Counted from the first letter of the stretch, positions 25,401 to 39,300 are shown. The stretch is DNA of 64,000 bases from Phoebastria nigripes (GCA_035582835.1 JAYKAV010001000.1:3173253-3237252); one strand, 5' to 3'. Notes: generated from the letters alone by a model not told the origin. Numbers and translations are program-made.

Positions 25401-28400
25401 ATGCACAAATATAATCAGGGCGGGGCACTGACAAACCCTTAGCAAATCTGGAAAGAACATGTAAGTGATTCATTAGTTACCAAGAAGGGTTCATTCTATT
25501 GCCAATTCACTGAATTTTCCACAGAATGGAGGGAAAGCAAGAAGCAAGAAATACTTTCCCCAGCAAAGGAAATGCATGCAAAGCATGGAGTAGCATTACA
25601 TGAATTTTCCTTCTGGGGTGAAAAAAGGAGAGGGAACATACTAGGAGGGCAGTTCAGCTGTATAAGCACAAACCTATGCTTGGAATGATGTGAAACTAGG
25701 TATTTTTCTCTCAAGTCTCCCAAGTCTCTTGCTAGTGGCAATTAACAATGGATTTGTTTCTGAACCATAGCAAATCCTCCTGCATTGTGCAATTTCCCCA
25801 TCATCCCAGTCAGTGAGCATCTCTCTCATATAAATGTCTCCTTTCACACAGACTGAGTACTTCCAAAACACAATTTACCTCTTAAGGATTGCATTACTAT
25901 ATGCATAAATTAAATATCTTACTGTAGTATTTCTTCACCTTGATTGTGTTGCCAAGAGGTTTGCCATTAATTAAAATAACACTGGGGTTTTGAAACTGTT
26001 TCTACAGGTAAAGAAGTTGTTGTGAAGTAAACAGTTCACATGTGGGCAAGTTTAGAGAAGTTACTTTAGGGGTGAATCTGGCCCATTGTTGATTCATTAA
26101 ATCCTAATGTGTCTCTAACTCCTTTTTACCTTTGGTGAACTGTATGACCTTTGAAACGTCNGGGGGAGGAAGAAGAACAGAGAGAGGAAATTAAAACAAG
26201 TGTGCATCAGTGAGCCGGTAGAGGCTTCAGGGAAGTCTGCCATGCTACTTGCCTTGCTCCTACCTCTGGGTATCCTTGTGGGGCTAAGCCATAAAGACAC
26301 AAGTACAAGAGAGAAGAGATAGGTAGAAAATGGACAAAACCACAGCTAGAGACTCTTGAAACAGATGAATACAGTTGAAGATTTCAGAATAAAACATTTT
26401 TGGACTTGCTGAATGCAACCATTCAATGTAACTGACAAAGATTTGTATTCATTTGTATTCATTAGCAACATATCATCCCCAAATCTCTTTTGGAGCCTAG
26501 TGTTACCTGCATTCTCTCTTTTACCTCTGCTTCCCTAGGAATTTATATGTCAAATTTACTGAAATTTATTGTATAGCTTGCTTTTCAAGGAAAATACCCC
26601 AGAAATGCATTATGATGACAAATAATTACATTAAATATAATACCAGATCACAACATTTGTACCTGAAGCTTATTTCCTAAAAAACCTAGACAGACTATTT
26701 AGTATTCCCATGATTCAGTACCATTCAATATTTTTATTTACATTTAGCTTGTATAATCTAGCATGCCTAAGAAAATTAGTTCAGATAGCAACTAAGACAA
26801 TAAGAACAGATTTAAATGGTGATATTCTGTGTCCAGAAACAATTCCATCTCAGCTGACAATAAGCACTTCTTTCCTGAGCTACCTATTATCTATTCAGGT
26901 GACTGAAATAACAAGACCATCTGGCTACTTGCAAAAAAGGTTACAGTCATCACCTCTGTTGCCCCTGGCCTTTGCAGGGAAGAGCATGGAGCTTGATATT
27001 CCAGATATGTCAGGTTTGAGGGGCTGAANAGTTGCAGTCTTTCTACTATACATAGGCAGGGGACAGTTTATTCCTGTCTTAAACCAGTACATTTCAGGAC
27101 TTGAGTTACTTGAATGCCCTTCATCAATGAAGTTATTCCATAATAAAGGAGGGCATGAATTTCAACTGAAATATGTATTCAGAGTGACTCCACGGACACA
27201 GTTCTTTTGAAGGCATAAGGCACCTTCAAAGCTGAAGTCATGTGGAGATGAGAGTTTCTTATTATTACAGAACTGGCTATATTCATGCTGTACTTTGAAT
27301 ATAGACTGGCACCTAAATTCCAGCCAAAATTCACCTCTATGTTTGCATTGTGGCAAGCTTCAGACAACTCTAGGGAGATGAGGTAAGAGTATGTCCCCTT
27401 ACCATAGACTCAACCACACCATAGTTTGCAGCGTAGGTGCACAAGTACACTATGCCTCATACTGTCACCATCACCAACTGTATTTGATATTCTTTCTGCA
27501 ACATCCCATGTTTGACATTGGAGAGGCAGCCCTGGATGATTCCTGCAGCAGCTTTAATACTGCCTGTCATCAGGGCAGATAGATATGGTCCATGCCAACC
27601 TACAGACACCCCACAGTCAGTATATGGAGGAAAGTGGGTCAGGGAGTACAGTGAGCTTTAATCCATTCCCATCTTGGCCACAGAGGGAAAGTATATTGAG
27701 TCAAGGTAATGCCTCTATGAAGGATTAGCTAGGCACTTTCCTGTTTGCTGCTAGAATTAACATGCACATTCAGAAAACGGTAAGGAAAACTGGCTATGCT
27801 TCTAAGCCACNTTGAGAAGGCCTTCTTTTTGGGTTTAGAGCTCTAGCAGTAAAATAAACTTGCTTGTTCAAAAAAGTATAAGTTACCACCTGCCAATGCC
27901 AACTGAATCCAGTCATACAGACAGCAATATTTAGATATAATTCGTGTGCTTTCTGCCATTCATTGTGCAATAGTAGCACATGAAGAGACTTGAAGTTTAT
28001 AATGATCAGGCTTTTAATAAAATAGCCATTTGCAGGTAGGGAGCATTCCAAACATGAACTTGGGCCGTCTTCTGATGCTTCTTGAAACTCTCCCACACCA
28101 CCTCCCCCAACTCCATGTAGTAAGCTACAAGCAACAATTCAGTCTTTCATTCACTCATCTCCCTTGCTGCTCCCCAAGCTCTGCCTTAATTTACATCATT
28201 AAATATACGTTAAAATAAGACACAAGAAAATCTCCCAAAAATATGTGAAGAAAATTGCTTGTTTTGTACCNCTTGAATGAACTGTGGGAAAATTCTTTTG
28301 GAAATAAGTTCTATTATACCATATTTCAGTATAAAACAATGTAAAGAATTGAACCTGCAAGTGTTATCACTTTTATCCACAAACAAATCTGAATTAGATT

Positions 28401-30517
28401 ACACTAGTGACAAAATTACTAGTGTGTTTATATGTATCTATAACTTCAGTCCTTAATATGAGAAGATCTTACCTTAGTGGAGTTTCCATGCACCTCCACA
28501 GCAGAATCCTACAGACAAGTCTTAAAGCTCCAAAGAAAAAAAAAAATATCTGGTACTCTTTTTGCTCCTGGAATTTTAAAGGAATATTTTTCACTTTAGT
28601 GTGGCAATAAATAAATTAATAATTAATCTATTCATATTATCCTTAGTCCCTAAACACTGCTGTGAAATTTTTGACTGGTTTACATGTAGGGTTTTTTTAA
28701 AGAGGTGATATGAGTGCATTAAATTAGTTTACACTGATTCCTTAGTCTATATTTCAAATGTCAAGTAATGCATGACAATTGCTCTCTGGTTTCCATAACC
28801 CAGTCCATTTTCAGCAAACATTTACATGGGCTAATTTGGAATAAACCATATAGCAGTTTTGACTCAGGTTGTAAAAGCAATTCTTTCATAAGTGCTGTTA
28901 ATTACACTGTTTATTGTTTAGAAGAGTACAAGTTTACAAGGCTTTTAGATAAAGTTCCTAGAAATAATATTTGCAGATATATTCGGTGGGGTGTGCAAAT
29001 TAATATGTTTTTTCCATATAACAGGCAGGTAATGCAGATATGATAACAAATACATTCTAATTATGAGGCTCTACATTTGTGAGGCTGCCAATTCCCACTG
29101 AAAACACAAGAATTAGATGACTACAAAAATTTAAAAACTCTTGATTCCAAGTCATTAACTTTAACTAATTAGAAAAGAGGCCAAGGTATAACTGATATGT
29201 GGCTGAAGGGATAGCGTGAAGAATTTTTTAAAATAATATTTTATGTTCTGTTAATTTTAGGTATTAAATGCCATTTTAGGAGGTTTGGGAGTTTAGCTGA
29301 ACCAACTGGTTTTCACTGAATTAGAAGATAGAAGAGAACCCTCTCATGGTAGCAGGAATGTAAATCGGAAGGAGTAGATGAGGAGATACCTTGCTTATAA
29401 TTCTTTGAGTAAGCCACTGTTGTGATAAGTTATAAGAAAAAAAAAAATGGGGCTGTGTCTTTTTTTTTTTCTTTTTTACCCTAAGAATTTCAGAAAGAAG
29501 CCAGTTAGGTCATAGCTAGCCACAACACAGTATATCAGTGTTAGGCAATTTATATGTAAGTAGGTTAAGTGATTCCATATATTCAGTAGCTTCTCTACTG
29601 ACCATTTACAACCAAGATGATTTCCAGGTGCCTACACTGGAATAATTACATAGTTGCAACTTTATTCATATCCAGAAAGGGTACATGGAAACACCTATCG
29701 CACTTCTCATGAATAAGCAAACTGTTACATTTTGTAATGTTTAAGACCAAATACCTGACCCAAATATTGACATAACACCGGGGCATGGTTGGGGACATGA
29801 CAGGCTGAGTACAGCAAACGTACTGGAAATGTTTATTAAATTTTACATTGGCCTATCAGTTATGTCACACTGGGTTATGTCGTTCAGATTTTATTGTATC
29901 ACATCATGCCTGTCAAATTATAATGGTGCCTGACTGGCAAAACACAATCTAGTATAAAATTTGATTGTATCTTACCTATTTGGGGGTTTTGAAAAGCACA
30001 GCAGATTATATGTCCTTTAAAGTATCGTAACTTTCACCACAGACTTCTTGTCAACTTGCTGTTCAACTGAAAAAGAATATTCACAAATGAATGCCACATC
30101 ATGTAAATGTGCAATAAATTGAGACAAGTCAAAATTATAAAGTCCAGGTAACAGACAAGCTGGCTAGCTATGTTTATAAGAGTGACTGAGTATCAAATGA
30201 TGATTGAAATAAGATACTTTACAACTCAAGCATTAAAGCATACGGGACAGGCATAACAGGTTCCCTAAGCCACACTGCATAGCCACTGAAGCCATAGTGT
30301 CACACAGCTACATCAATATATTCTAACAGTACTGTTTCATATTTAAGTTACAAACACAAATTTAAAAAACGGTCCCTGCTTAATAAGTTTATTTGTATTA
30401 CTATGCATTAAACAGTAACATTGAAGTCCACAGGGTAACTGCCACATTGGCTGAAAAAGGACCTGAGTCTGCCTTACTTCAGTCTTACTTTCAAGGCAGT
30501 TAAGCTGTGAGTCTTTA

Positions 30518-30518
<1 letters not shown>
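25401..30518. other. Non-coding AT-rich DNA, no gene seen
   Basis: No exon, RNA gene or clear transposon is seen. Minor structure includes a 10-bp tandem duplication (ATTTGTATTC twice at 26441-26460) and a block at 26068-26090 resembling an old amniote repeat. Isolated N bases occur at 26161, 27029, 27811 and 28271. Confidence 0.65.
26441..26460. repeat. 10-bp tandem duplication
   Basis: ATTTGTATTC is repeated twice without change and is followed by a further ATT. It is a small slippage-type repeat. Confidence 0.75.

Positions 30519-30552
<34 letters not shown>
30519..30552. repeat. Poly(A) run, 34 bases
   Basis: An uninterrupted A34 is followed by C and A7. No AATAAA-type signal or retrogene body was recognised upstream. 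A poly(A)-tailed retrocopy would be unusual because bird CR1 elements do not use poly(A) tails, so a simple homopolymer expansion is more likely. Confidence 0.9.
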
Positions 30553-30553
<1 letters not shown>

Positions 30554-30603
30554 AAAAAAATTAAAACCACCCTCCCCCTTTTAAAAAAATGTCATTTATA
30601 AAA

Positions 30604-30609
<6 letters not shown>

Positions 30610-30641
<32 letters not shown>
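30610..30641. repeat. Poly(A) run, 32 bases
   Basis: A second uninterrupted A32 lies 57 bases after the first. The spacer is itself A-rich with a short C-rich patch (CCACCCTCCCCC near 30568-30579). Lengths in a draft assembly may be inexact. Confidence 0.9.
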
Positions 30642-30642
<1 letters not shown>

Positions 30643-32449
30643 CCTGACATACAGGCTATCATTAAAACTGATTGAAATCAACTTGTGAGCTATTCTAGCG
30701 ATGTCATGTTTCATATTGTGTTGCCTGGCTCTAAATCCGGGGAAGCACCTAAACCACAAAAGATTTTCTCCTTCAAAATTTTTTGCTATCAAAAATACAA
30801 GAAATTTTGAAATGAAAAATCAGTGAGAGTTGAAAGATTCTTGGCAGCCTCTACTGTTTCTCAGCTCACCAAAAGTATAACTACTGAGGAAGGAAAAAAA
30901 AAAGGGGAAACGGGGGGGGGAACCTGAATGCAATGCTTCACATTTCTGTTCTTTGTTTGAAAAGAGAAAGGGACTGCTTGTTCAAATCTCACACACAGAC
31001 ATGTACACACATTTTGTATGTCACTAAGTAAACCCCAGGGTTCTCAGTTAAATAAAGTTCATCACTGGAATCTAATAAAAATGGTGAACATATTCCAAAT
31101 AGCATCCACATCATGGTGGAGTGTTGCTGTGTCTTAAGATCAACAAATAATTAATGTCTTTAAAATGAAAAACATCTTAAAAACACTAGAAGAGAAAGCA
31201 TTTTGCTTGTAAGTGAACACCTATTATGTTGTTAAAACAATCAGATTAGCTCTTGTCCTTCTATAGGCCCAAAATGTTTAAAACAAATAGCAATGTAATC
31301 TAGTCGCATCCTAAATTTGTTCAAGCAATACAGTCATTTCATTTATTTTTGTAGAAGATTACTTTTCTGTTTTTTGCTTCATTTGTAGCTGTTATACCAT
31401 TGTATAAGACAACACACATGCTTCCAAAATTATCTAATTGTCACTGAGAAATAAGGTTCTTTTGGTTAGAAACGGCTTTGCCGTGACACTGCGACATCTC
31501 CATTGCAAAACAGGAAAATATACAATAGATTTACTCATGAGCTGAAAAAAAAAAATGCTTGAGAAAAAAAATTAAACGGTGAGTGTCATCCAATTTGGCA
31601 CCCAAAACATTTTTCACCTTTTCTAGTAGGCTGTCCTTGTCACACCATAATGAAGAAAGTGAAAGCTATCCCTTTTTCTGTCTTTAAATATCTTGCTGCT
31701 AGGAATATTTTCCCACTGTTTCTAGCACTGAATAGTATTTTATGTTATAGGTAGAGCAAATGAAGAAACCTACTTTAAGAATAAAATATTACTCAATAGG
31801 AGTAAATGTGACTGATTCTGATAAAGAAAAAATTAAATTAATTTTTAAGTATCCAAAGTGAATTATAGGTAATCTTATTTTCAAATTAAGTCTCTTACTA
31901 CCTACAAATACTTTATTAAACACTGATGCATAGCACTTGTTCTTCCTTCTTAAACTCAGACATCTATTTAATTTACATGCAATATTTTAAATGCATTTAT
32001 TTAATACAACGCCTACCTCTGTACTACAAATTGCTTTTATTTGTCATGAATTCTAATGCTCATTTTTTATTCTGCTTTGAAATATCCAGCCACTCTTGGC
32101 TTTCTTTTCTCTCAGGCTTTGATATATTGGAATCATTTCCCCAGGCAGCAATCAGCGTTGATGAAAGAGTTTGAAACTCAATTCACAAATAGATAGCATA
32201 TTTATGTGTAAGAGAACTAGTACTTATTTCCACTGTATCAAAACAAATACAGGAGTACTGCCTCTGATAGAACTGAATTCATACAGCAAGACAGACATAC
32301 GTTGGATTTCAAAAATGGTGCCGATTTACAGCATTTAGGGATTTATTTTACTTCTGGAGATAAAGTTCTATATGCGCAACTAACGGCAAAACATCATCTT
32401 CAGTCACAGAAGTACACATTGATATTGACTGCTGAACAATCTTCCGCTC
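30642..32449. other. Non-coding AT-rich DNA, no gene seen
   Basis: AT-rich sequence with a G9 run near 30912-30920 and several A runs. The short open frames at 31926-32174 and 32302-32547 have no recognisable product, and the second runs into the LTR. Confidence 0.65.
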
Positions 32450-32993
32450 TGCAGTGGGCTAATCTTAGCTACAGGCCAAGCTCCACTCAGCCGCTTGCTC
32501 ACTCCCTCAGCAGGACGGGGAGGGGGGGGAGAAAATTAAGTGACTAAAATTAATTTGCTAAAATTAATGAAAATTATTAATTAAATTAAAATAACCAATT
32601 AAAATAGATTCAGATGGCAAGAAGCAAAGACAAACATTCAAACACTACCTTTCCCCCTGGCTCTCCCAAGCTCAACTTCACTTCTTCATCCCGACTCCTC
32701 TGCCCCCAGCTCTGAGCACCACAGGGCGGGACGGGGCCATGGGCAGCACATAGCGGTTCCTCCCTGCCCATCCCTCCCTCTCGNGCTTTTTCCCTGCTCC
32801 AAGCATGGGCCCCCGCCATGGGCTGGGGTTCCCATCAGGAAATACCCATCTGCTCTGGTACGCTGTCCTCCGCGGCCTTCACTGGATATCTGCTCCACTA
32901 TGGAGCACCTCTACCTCCGTGGTGTTCCCTCTGCTTTTTCTCACTCTTTTTTCCCTCCTCCTCCTCTGTTTGTCCAGCATTTTCTGCCCTCTC

Positions 32994-33001
32994 TTAAATA
33001 T
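32994..33001 (-). promoter_or_regulatory. LTR TATA-like box
   Basis: ATATTTAA on the minus strand lies in the U3 part of the LTR, with a purine-rich stretch downstream on that strand. By analogy with LTR promoters, transcription would start roughly 25-30 bases downstream (toward lower coordinates). Activity is not shown. Confidence 0.5.
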
Positions 33002-33119
33002 GTTTCCACAGAGCCACCACCAGCTTCGCTGACGGGCTCAGCTGTGCCCTGTGGTGGGTCCCTTGCAGAACCGGCTGGAACCAGCCATGTCTGGCACAGG
33101 GCAGCCCCGCACCTCCTCA

Positions 33120-33138
33120 CAGCGCCCCCTGCAGCCGA
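33120..33138 (-). promoter_or_regulatory. CTCF-like motif inside the LTR
   Basis: The minus-strand 19-mer TCGGCTGCAGGGGGCGCTG contains the AGGGGGCGCT core. By my count it agrees with the usual 19-position CTCF degenerate consensus at 16 positions, with all mismatches in the first six. The motif lies in the U3 half of the solo LTR. Binding is an inference from the motif alone. Confidence 0.45.
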
Positions 33139-35088
33139 CACCCGGGCACGGGCAGCCAGGACCCATCCCTGCAGGGCAGGTGTCACACTCAACATCATTT
33201 TGTATGAGGCAATCACCCCTCAGTTACATATACCATCACCATGACATCAACTAAGATTCCCAAGACACCCCACAGAATCACTACTTCCCTTCAAAAAAAC
33301 AAAAACACCCAAAACACCCCACCAAAAATGCAACTCAAAGTGGCATTTATCTTTTTCTCAGTACTATTAATGAATTGTGGAAAGAACTATTGTACCCTGG
33401 TGCATCTGTGTTCTGTATTCCAGCACCGTTTCACATGCGCTGTAAACCAATTTGTCTTATCTACTTCCTTCCAAATTAACAGATGAAAACAGTAATACAT
33501 TAAATTACAGAATGTTGCTGGTTTTTTCCAAGAAACTTCTGGGATGTGCATGATGGAAAGCAGACTACTAGTCAGATTAAAAAGATGGGTAAAATAAGCA
33601 GATAGGACAAAATCTTCAATAGCAACAAAGTCTGCCTGACCCTCACCATGATCCCCCCATATACCTGAACCATTCCGGAGAATACGTTGCAAATATACTA
33701 TACAAAGACTTCCAAAGGTAAAATAAAATCACCTCAGGCAAGAGCGGCAGAGCAGACAGGCCATTTTCAGTGCCTGTTTGTAGGTAACACAGTCAGCGTC
33801 CTGGCAAGACCAGAGACCTGCTGTGCCACAGGTGGCTTCCCGGGGTAGAGGAAGGCATTTAGAGTAGCAGCAGGACAGCTTACACAAGAGAGGGATCTGG
33901 GCCACAGGGATGACCTTGGATTCACACTGAACCTGTCCTCCTTTATTTCTGTGGCTTTGTCCCTGCCACTTTCGTCTGGGTACCTTTCCACTTGTATTAA
34001 TGATCGGAGACCTAAATGCTGCTGGTATTGACAAGTAATAGTAACTGTTCTTTAATTAGAGTCTTGTGTTATAAACATGTCTATAGTGACTCGTCATTTC
34101 AGAGGCACACATTTCTCCTGACTTTTTAGGCCTGTGAATAGCAGCAGAACAGTCCTGTCAAATAAGCCGTCCAATTTTCCCATGTTCTTACTGATGGCAA
34201 ACTTGATAAAGTCTTTCCAGTCGCTTCACCAGGAAGATACAAGTATAAGTCAATATTGCAAGGGGATGGACATCTGTTCTCTGCCCTCCCTTCTTTTTAT
34301 TTCTTTTTTAATTAAAAATAAAGTTAAAGTATGCGCAAATTATGGTAGAACCAGCAAACTCCAAGAAAGTTACCAGTGCAATCTAAGCTGAGCCTGAATG
34401 CTCTTGAGCATTAGGTTAATTCTGTGTGTGTGCCTCCCAGCAGAGACATTTCACATGCTGGCCGGTTTGGGAGATGAGGTCAACATTCCTAAGAGCCAGG
34501 TAAATGCCAGTGGAACCTTTCAGAGGCACGTCAGACTGGAACACACACCAATAGCAATCACACTTATAAACCTCACTCAATTACAGGCTTTTCAGCTCAG
34601 GATGAAAAACATGCCTGCCCTAAAGAAATGCATTTAGGCTTTCTCATTTCTGAGTGGTGAAAGAATGATGTCAGCCATCCATTATTGATCTCCTCAGGAA
34701 AGAAAGCATAAAACAAAGCAGCTCTGAAGATACTAATACAAGAGTTGTGCTGACGCCACCTTCGTTTAACAATATCTTTACTTCACTTTAGAAAAAGTTC
34801 ATCTTTTAGGAGTACAGAAATATGCATCCAAAAGATGGCTTTAACTGAATAGCAATTACTATTACTTCTTAATGTAGGTATCATCTTTAGGCCTCCAGTC
34901 ATTTAAAGATAAATGCCTTAGATGAAATACTGCATAGTTAACATGAAATCTTTTTTCCCCCCTCAACTGGATAAAAATGTATAGCATATCTATTACATAT
35001 AGGAAGCTAGCACATTCAATACCAATATTTGCAGATCTTCATCACACTTAAAAGATTGCCTAAATCAGATCTGGGAAATCTTAAGGGC

Positions 35089-35127
35089 TTTTTTGTGGGG
35101 TTTTGTTTGTTTGTTTTGGGTTTTTTT
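35089..35127. repeat. T/G-rich simple repeat (TTTG-like)
   Basis: A stretch of T runs broken by G, with GTTTGTTTG units, is seen. It is low-complexity sequence and the complement of the CAAAA tracts elsewhere in the window. Confidence 0.7.
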
Positions 35128-36311
35128 AAATCGTTTTCTGAACTTTTGTACTTGCAAAATGGAATGTACCAGCATTCCCATTTTTCACACTATAAATCCT
35201 TTCCATGAATCATAGTAATTTTCAAACTACACTATGAAAGCATTCAGGACTGTTCTGAAAAAAATTGTAATACCTCTTAAACTTTCTATACAGAACTAGT
35301 GATTGATGTGAGATGATATAGGCATGCACCCCTTCCGCAGCCTCCTGGGACACAAAAACTGTACTTCACAAGATGACTATGCACAGCATGAGACATTAAA
35401 ATATTTCTAGCAAATCATTAATACAGCTTTCTTGCCATTTGTAGAGAAAACTGTATAAATATTATTACGTCACACTTACCTGGATCCTCCCCTCCCTGTC
35501 CTTCCAGCTTTTTAGTTAATTTTTGCTTCTGTTAAATAAAAGGTATTTCTCACCCCAGAAAGCACCGCATATCAGAAAATAAATTAATGTATTTCTACCA
35601 ATTACTAACACCTTCTGAATCTCTGGAGAAATTTTGTACAGCAGTGAGAGATCTTCTGGGTGAATGTGCTGTATTAGTGGAAGATTACTAGCATGCTTCC
35701 TTCCAAACTTCTTCAAATACCTCAGTTTTAAACTGCTGATTCATCTTTTTGATGGGCTTCATTTGCAAATCGTAAGAACAAATGCACATCACCTGTGACA
35801 ATACTGGATCCTTCAGGTGGTTTGGGTGTGTTCATCAGGCATTTACTTAACAAGCTGCAGGTTGGGTTTGGGGGGCAGAGTTGACATAAATGTTGTCCAC
35901 CTTTGCTAAACTATGGGAGTCCGAACACCAGGCTCTCTTTCTTTTTTTTTTTTTCTTTTTGAAGAGGTAAACTTTATTGCCACATATGGGATATTTGGGG
36001 TTACGCTTAACAATGAATACTGGCAACAAGATCTTTTTCAAGGGATTTGACTACCAGTGTGCTTGTAAAATTTAGTAAGTAAGGGTAAGGTCAACATAGC
36101 GCATTCTTCTGATAGAGATTTTTGGACTATGTCAGCAAAACAGAACAGAAAATTAAATTACTATTTATGCACAAGTAGCAAAATATGTACACTGGCAACC
36201 TTTTAACTGAATTCTAAAAGACTGTCCTTTCCAATACATACTCTATTTTTTTCATGGCAAATTTTCTACAAAATTGTACATTGTGTTTGTCTCAGAGTTA
36301 GGTAATTATGA

Positions 36312-36328
36312 TTTTTTTTTTTTTTTTT
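36312..36328. repeat. Poly(T) run, 17 bases
   Basis: An uninterrupted T17 is present. It is followed by ACTCGTATCTGG with no exon-like continuation, so it is not called a splice acceptor. Confidence 0.85.
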
Positions 36329-39300
36329 ACTCGTATCTGGACATTGAAAGAAAAATAAAGGGAAAAAAACTTTCTACCAAGATATTATCTAGATATATTA
36401 GCTGTTAAATAAGTCACATTTTGAATACAGTATTTTTCAGCAGCATGAAAGGAATAATACTTAGCAAGAGAGTCTTATCACAGAAAGACTAGCTATGAGA
36501 AAATGTTGCTATGTATTTAAAAAAGAGGTATTTAGAACATGTAGTTAATATATTAACTGAAAGCTAGCTGAGGCCTATCAACAAAATCAGACACAAGTAC
36601 TTCTGCCTGAGGAAAGGGAGATTTTACCTTAAAAGACAGGGTGGGGTGGGGGAGTGAATCTCATTTCTGAAAACCTTCCTATCTCTGATCATATTAGATA
36701 CTACCTGGATATTAAAGGTGACAATTTTAAAGAATCAGTCTCTGGCACAGGCGGGAACAAGAAAAATTCCCATTATTCTGTAACCGAGGACTTTATGCAT
36801 GTTACTGTGGGGATGAGGTGAGAGGACTGGCTTTCCTCTATTATTCAGAGCTAGGAAGGTCTAGTTTGACCATCAGTGGCCAAGACAACACTTTAATTTG
36901 CACTGCTATGAGAGCAGTTGCCCAGGCTACTTCATAAATCTAGGGTCACCCGAGGAGTGGCCCCAGTAGCTGAAGCAGCCGCCATAGTTCTCTTTGCCAA
37001 AGGTACTTTTGAGGCTTGCAGATGTTGCTTGGCTCCCTTAAGCCCCCTAAGCTGGGCAACACTGAACTGAGCTCTGATTACAGGCACCAAAATGTAGAAT
37101 TTGCAGAGAGATGCATTGTCTGGAAAACTTGGCTCATGTCAGAAGCACAAATACTACTGAAGACAGAAGTGTCTACAAGGGAGCCAAGTTATTCCTGCAC
37201 ACAAAATGCATTTTGGGAATAGTAAGACTGTGCATGCGATAAAGAGATTCTTTCCTTTGATCAGCCCATGATACTGGTCCAAACCTCTTAGATTTTCAAG
37301 CAACCACATTTGTGCATTCTCCCATGTTACCCACAAGGCTGGGAGGGCTCCCCTTAAACACCTTCTTCCAATCCATTTATAAAATTCTCCTTTGCTGTCA
37401 CATGAATGAGAATCTTGACAATACTGAGACTAGCTTGTGTTTGCATTTTAGCTATTGCCTACCTACAAATGCAAAAAGTGACTGCATGCATGATCATATG
37501 CAGATGTAAACACCCAATTTGCATGTGTACATTTGACATTGTACTCATGCAAATCAGGATCAAAACAGAAATACCCTTTTGAAAGCATGGGGGAAAAAAT
37601 CCAATAAATAAGAAAAATTGAGAGAATTTGGGAATCTGAACTTATATTTGGAAGCAAATTAAAAGTATTTTGAGTTATACTGGCAAATAAAAGAGAATAT
37701 GAGCACAATAAATCTGAAGAATCAAAATGCAAAACCTCATTCTACCTTCATATACCCTTAAAAAAAAAAACCACACAAAAGTAAATCTACTAAAGTCACC
37801 ATAATTACTAATCTAAATTAATGGTAGTTTGTAACTTATTAGTTATTAATAAGCCCAGTTAGAGTAGTATTACAGTACTACAGAAGCACTCTTGTGAATT
37901 AAGGTATTCTTTAGGCTAGTGAAATGCTGAGGATATTAAAATCATCACACTGTTGTTATTGATAGTCTGGAACCTCGAACTTAAGGGTGAAATCCAGAGC
38001 CCATTTGACTCAATAAATTTAAGGGCTCATACACAGCATGTTATTGTTCTTTCTCTTTTTTATAAAAATCTCTGCCTTAGAAGACACGAAATGAAGTGTC
38101 TTTTTGACATTTTAAATAATCTTGAAAATAAAATTATTAAGTAAACCTTTGAAAAACAAAAACTTATTTACTAAATTTTGACTGAATGGGCCATCAACAA
38201 GCCCAGCAATGAAACATAGCAAAATGATGCATTTACTAACAACATTGCAATCACATGCTCAAAATTCTCTGGCTAGTAAAATCATCTGCTTCCTACCATC
38301 TGGCCTGCATGAAAAGAAATAAAAGAGCATGTTAAAGACTGTGATTTACAATTTCAGCCATAAACAAGAGTTTACACACAATAAAGTTTAGTATTCTTAT
38401 ATTTAAGCCTTTCTATAGTCTTGATTTAAGGATAGGGAGGAGCTGGTCCGGTCACATATCTGTAATTTGCCATAGAAATGAAGGAATCAAATGTGTACCA
38501 TGGTTAAAGCACAAGGAGAAACCAGAAATATGTTTCCATTTAAGCTGCCACTGGAACTAGCACAGCAGGGCCACTCTTGCATTTGTGGGAATTTGCTGTT
38601 AAGAGTTTCTCTGGCATGAGCAGGTCTTTGTGGAATAAGAATATTAAAATGTCCAAAAAATATTTTACTAATGTAAAGGTGTCAAAAATTCTCCAAGCCT
38701 GAATAATTCCTCTGTGGAAATCTGAGCTCTGATTAAGTGTCAAAGAGTCTAAAGGATGAAAGCAATTACTGCCTTCCTGTGCTTTGCACTACATATCAAA
38801 ACGGAAGCTGCATAGGAATGTTTGTTGTATTGGGTGTCTGTTACAGCGCTGAATATTTCAAAAGGCTTTCTGGACATGAAATAGGTAAGTTTGAAAGCAA
38901 AAGGGAAACTCAACAATGTTCTGATAAAAAAAAAACCCTCACTGAAAAACCTCCTTGTTATAATCTGCCATATTTATTTTTCTATTTACAGTTCTGCAGC
39001 AGGCCATAAGGAAACACTTGAAGGATCTCCTTAAATTTCTCTTCTGGGAACCACTCAGCAGTCCCAGCCAGAAGAATTACCAAAGATTATCAAAGAAATC
39101 CTCTGGATTAGCAGGAAACAGGACAACATGCTCTTTACAACAGAGGTAAATTGGTTCTCCATTTGTAAAGTCCCCAGCACAGAAAGGACCGGTTCAGGAC
39201 CACAGCCTGTAAGAGCTACTGCAGTAAAGAGAAAATCTGGTCAAATCACACCTTCTATCACCTGTATTGACACAACTGACTTCTTATTTCCAGTATTTAG

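Larger units (their letters stand above)
32450..33194 (-). mobile_element. Solo LTR of an avian endogenous retrovirus (minus strand)
   Basis: Read on the minus strand, the element begins TGTTGAGTGTGACAC (at 33194) and ends CCCACTGCA (at 32450), giving canonical TG...CA ends and about 745 bp. It is much more GC-rich than its flanks. The order of blocks matches a common avian LTR as I remember it. It has a GC-rich U3, an ATATTTAA TATA-like box at 32994-33001, repeated TGGAGCAGATATCC-type and CTCCA(C/G)-rich R/U5 blocks, a GCTCAGAGCTGGGGGCAGAG block near 32698-32717, an AT-rich stretch near 32537-32610, and a terminal U5 block GTGAGCAAGCGGCTGAGTGG near 32483-32502. No internal retroviral sequence (gag, pol, env or primer-binding site) flanks either end, so it is a solo LTR left by recombination. 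No matching target-site duplication was found at the assigned ends, so the element is old or the boundaries are a few bases off. One N is at 32784. Open frames over this region are by-products of its GC content. Confidence 0.82.

Noticed and set aside
32610..33254. Several overlapping open frames on both strands as coding sequence
   Set aside because: They lie almost entirely within the GC-rich solo LTR, where stops are rare by composition. The last frame ends just beyond it.
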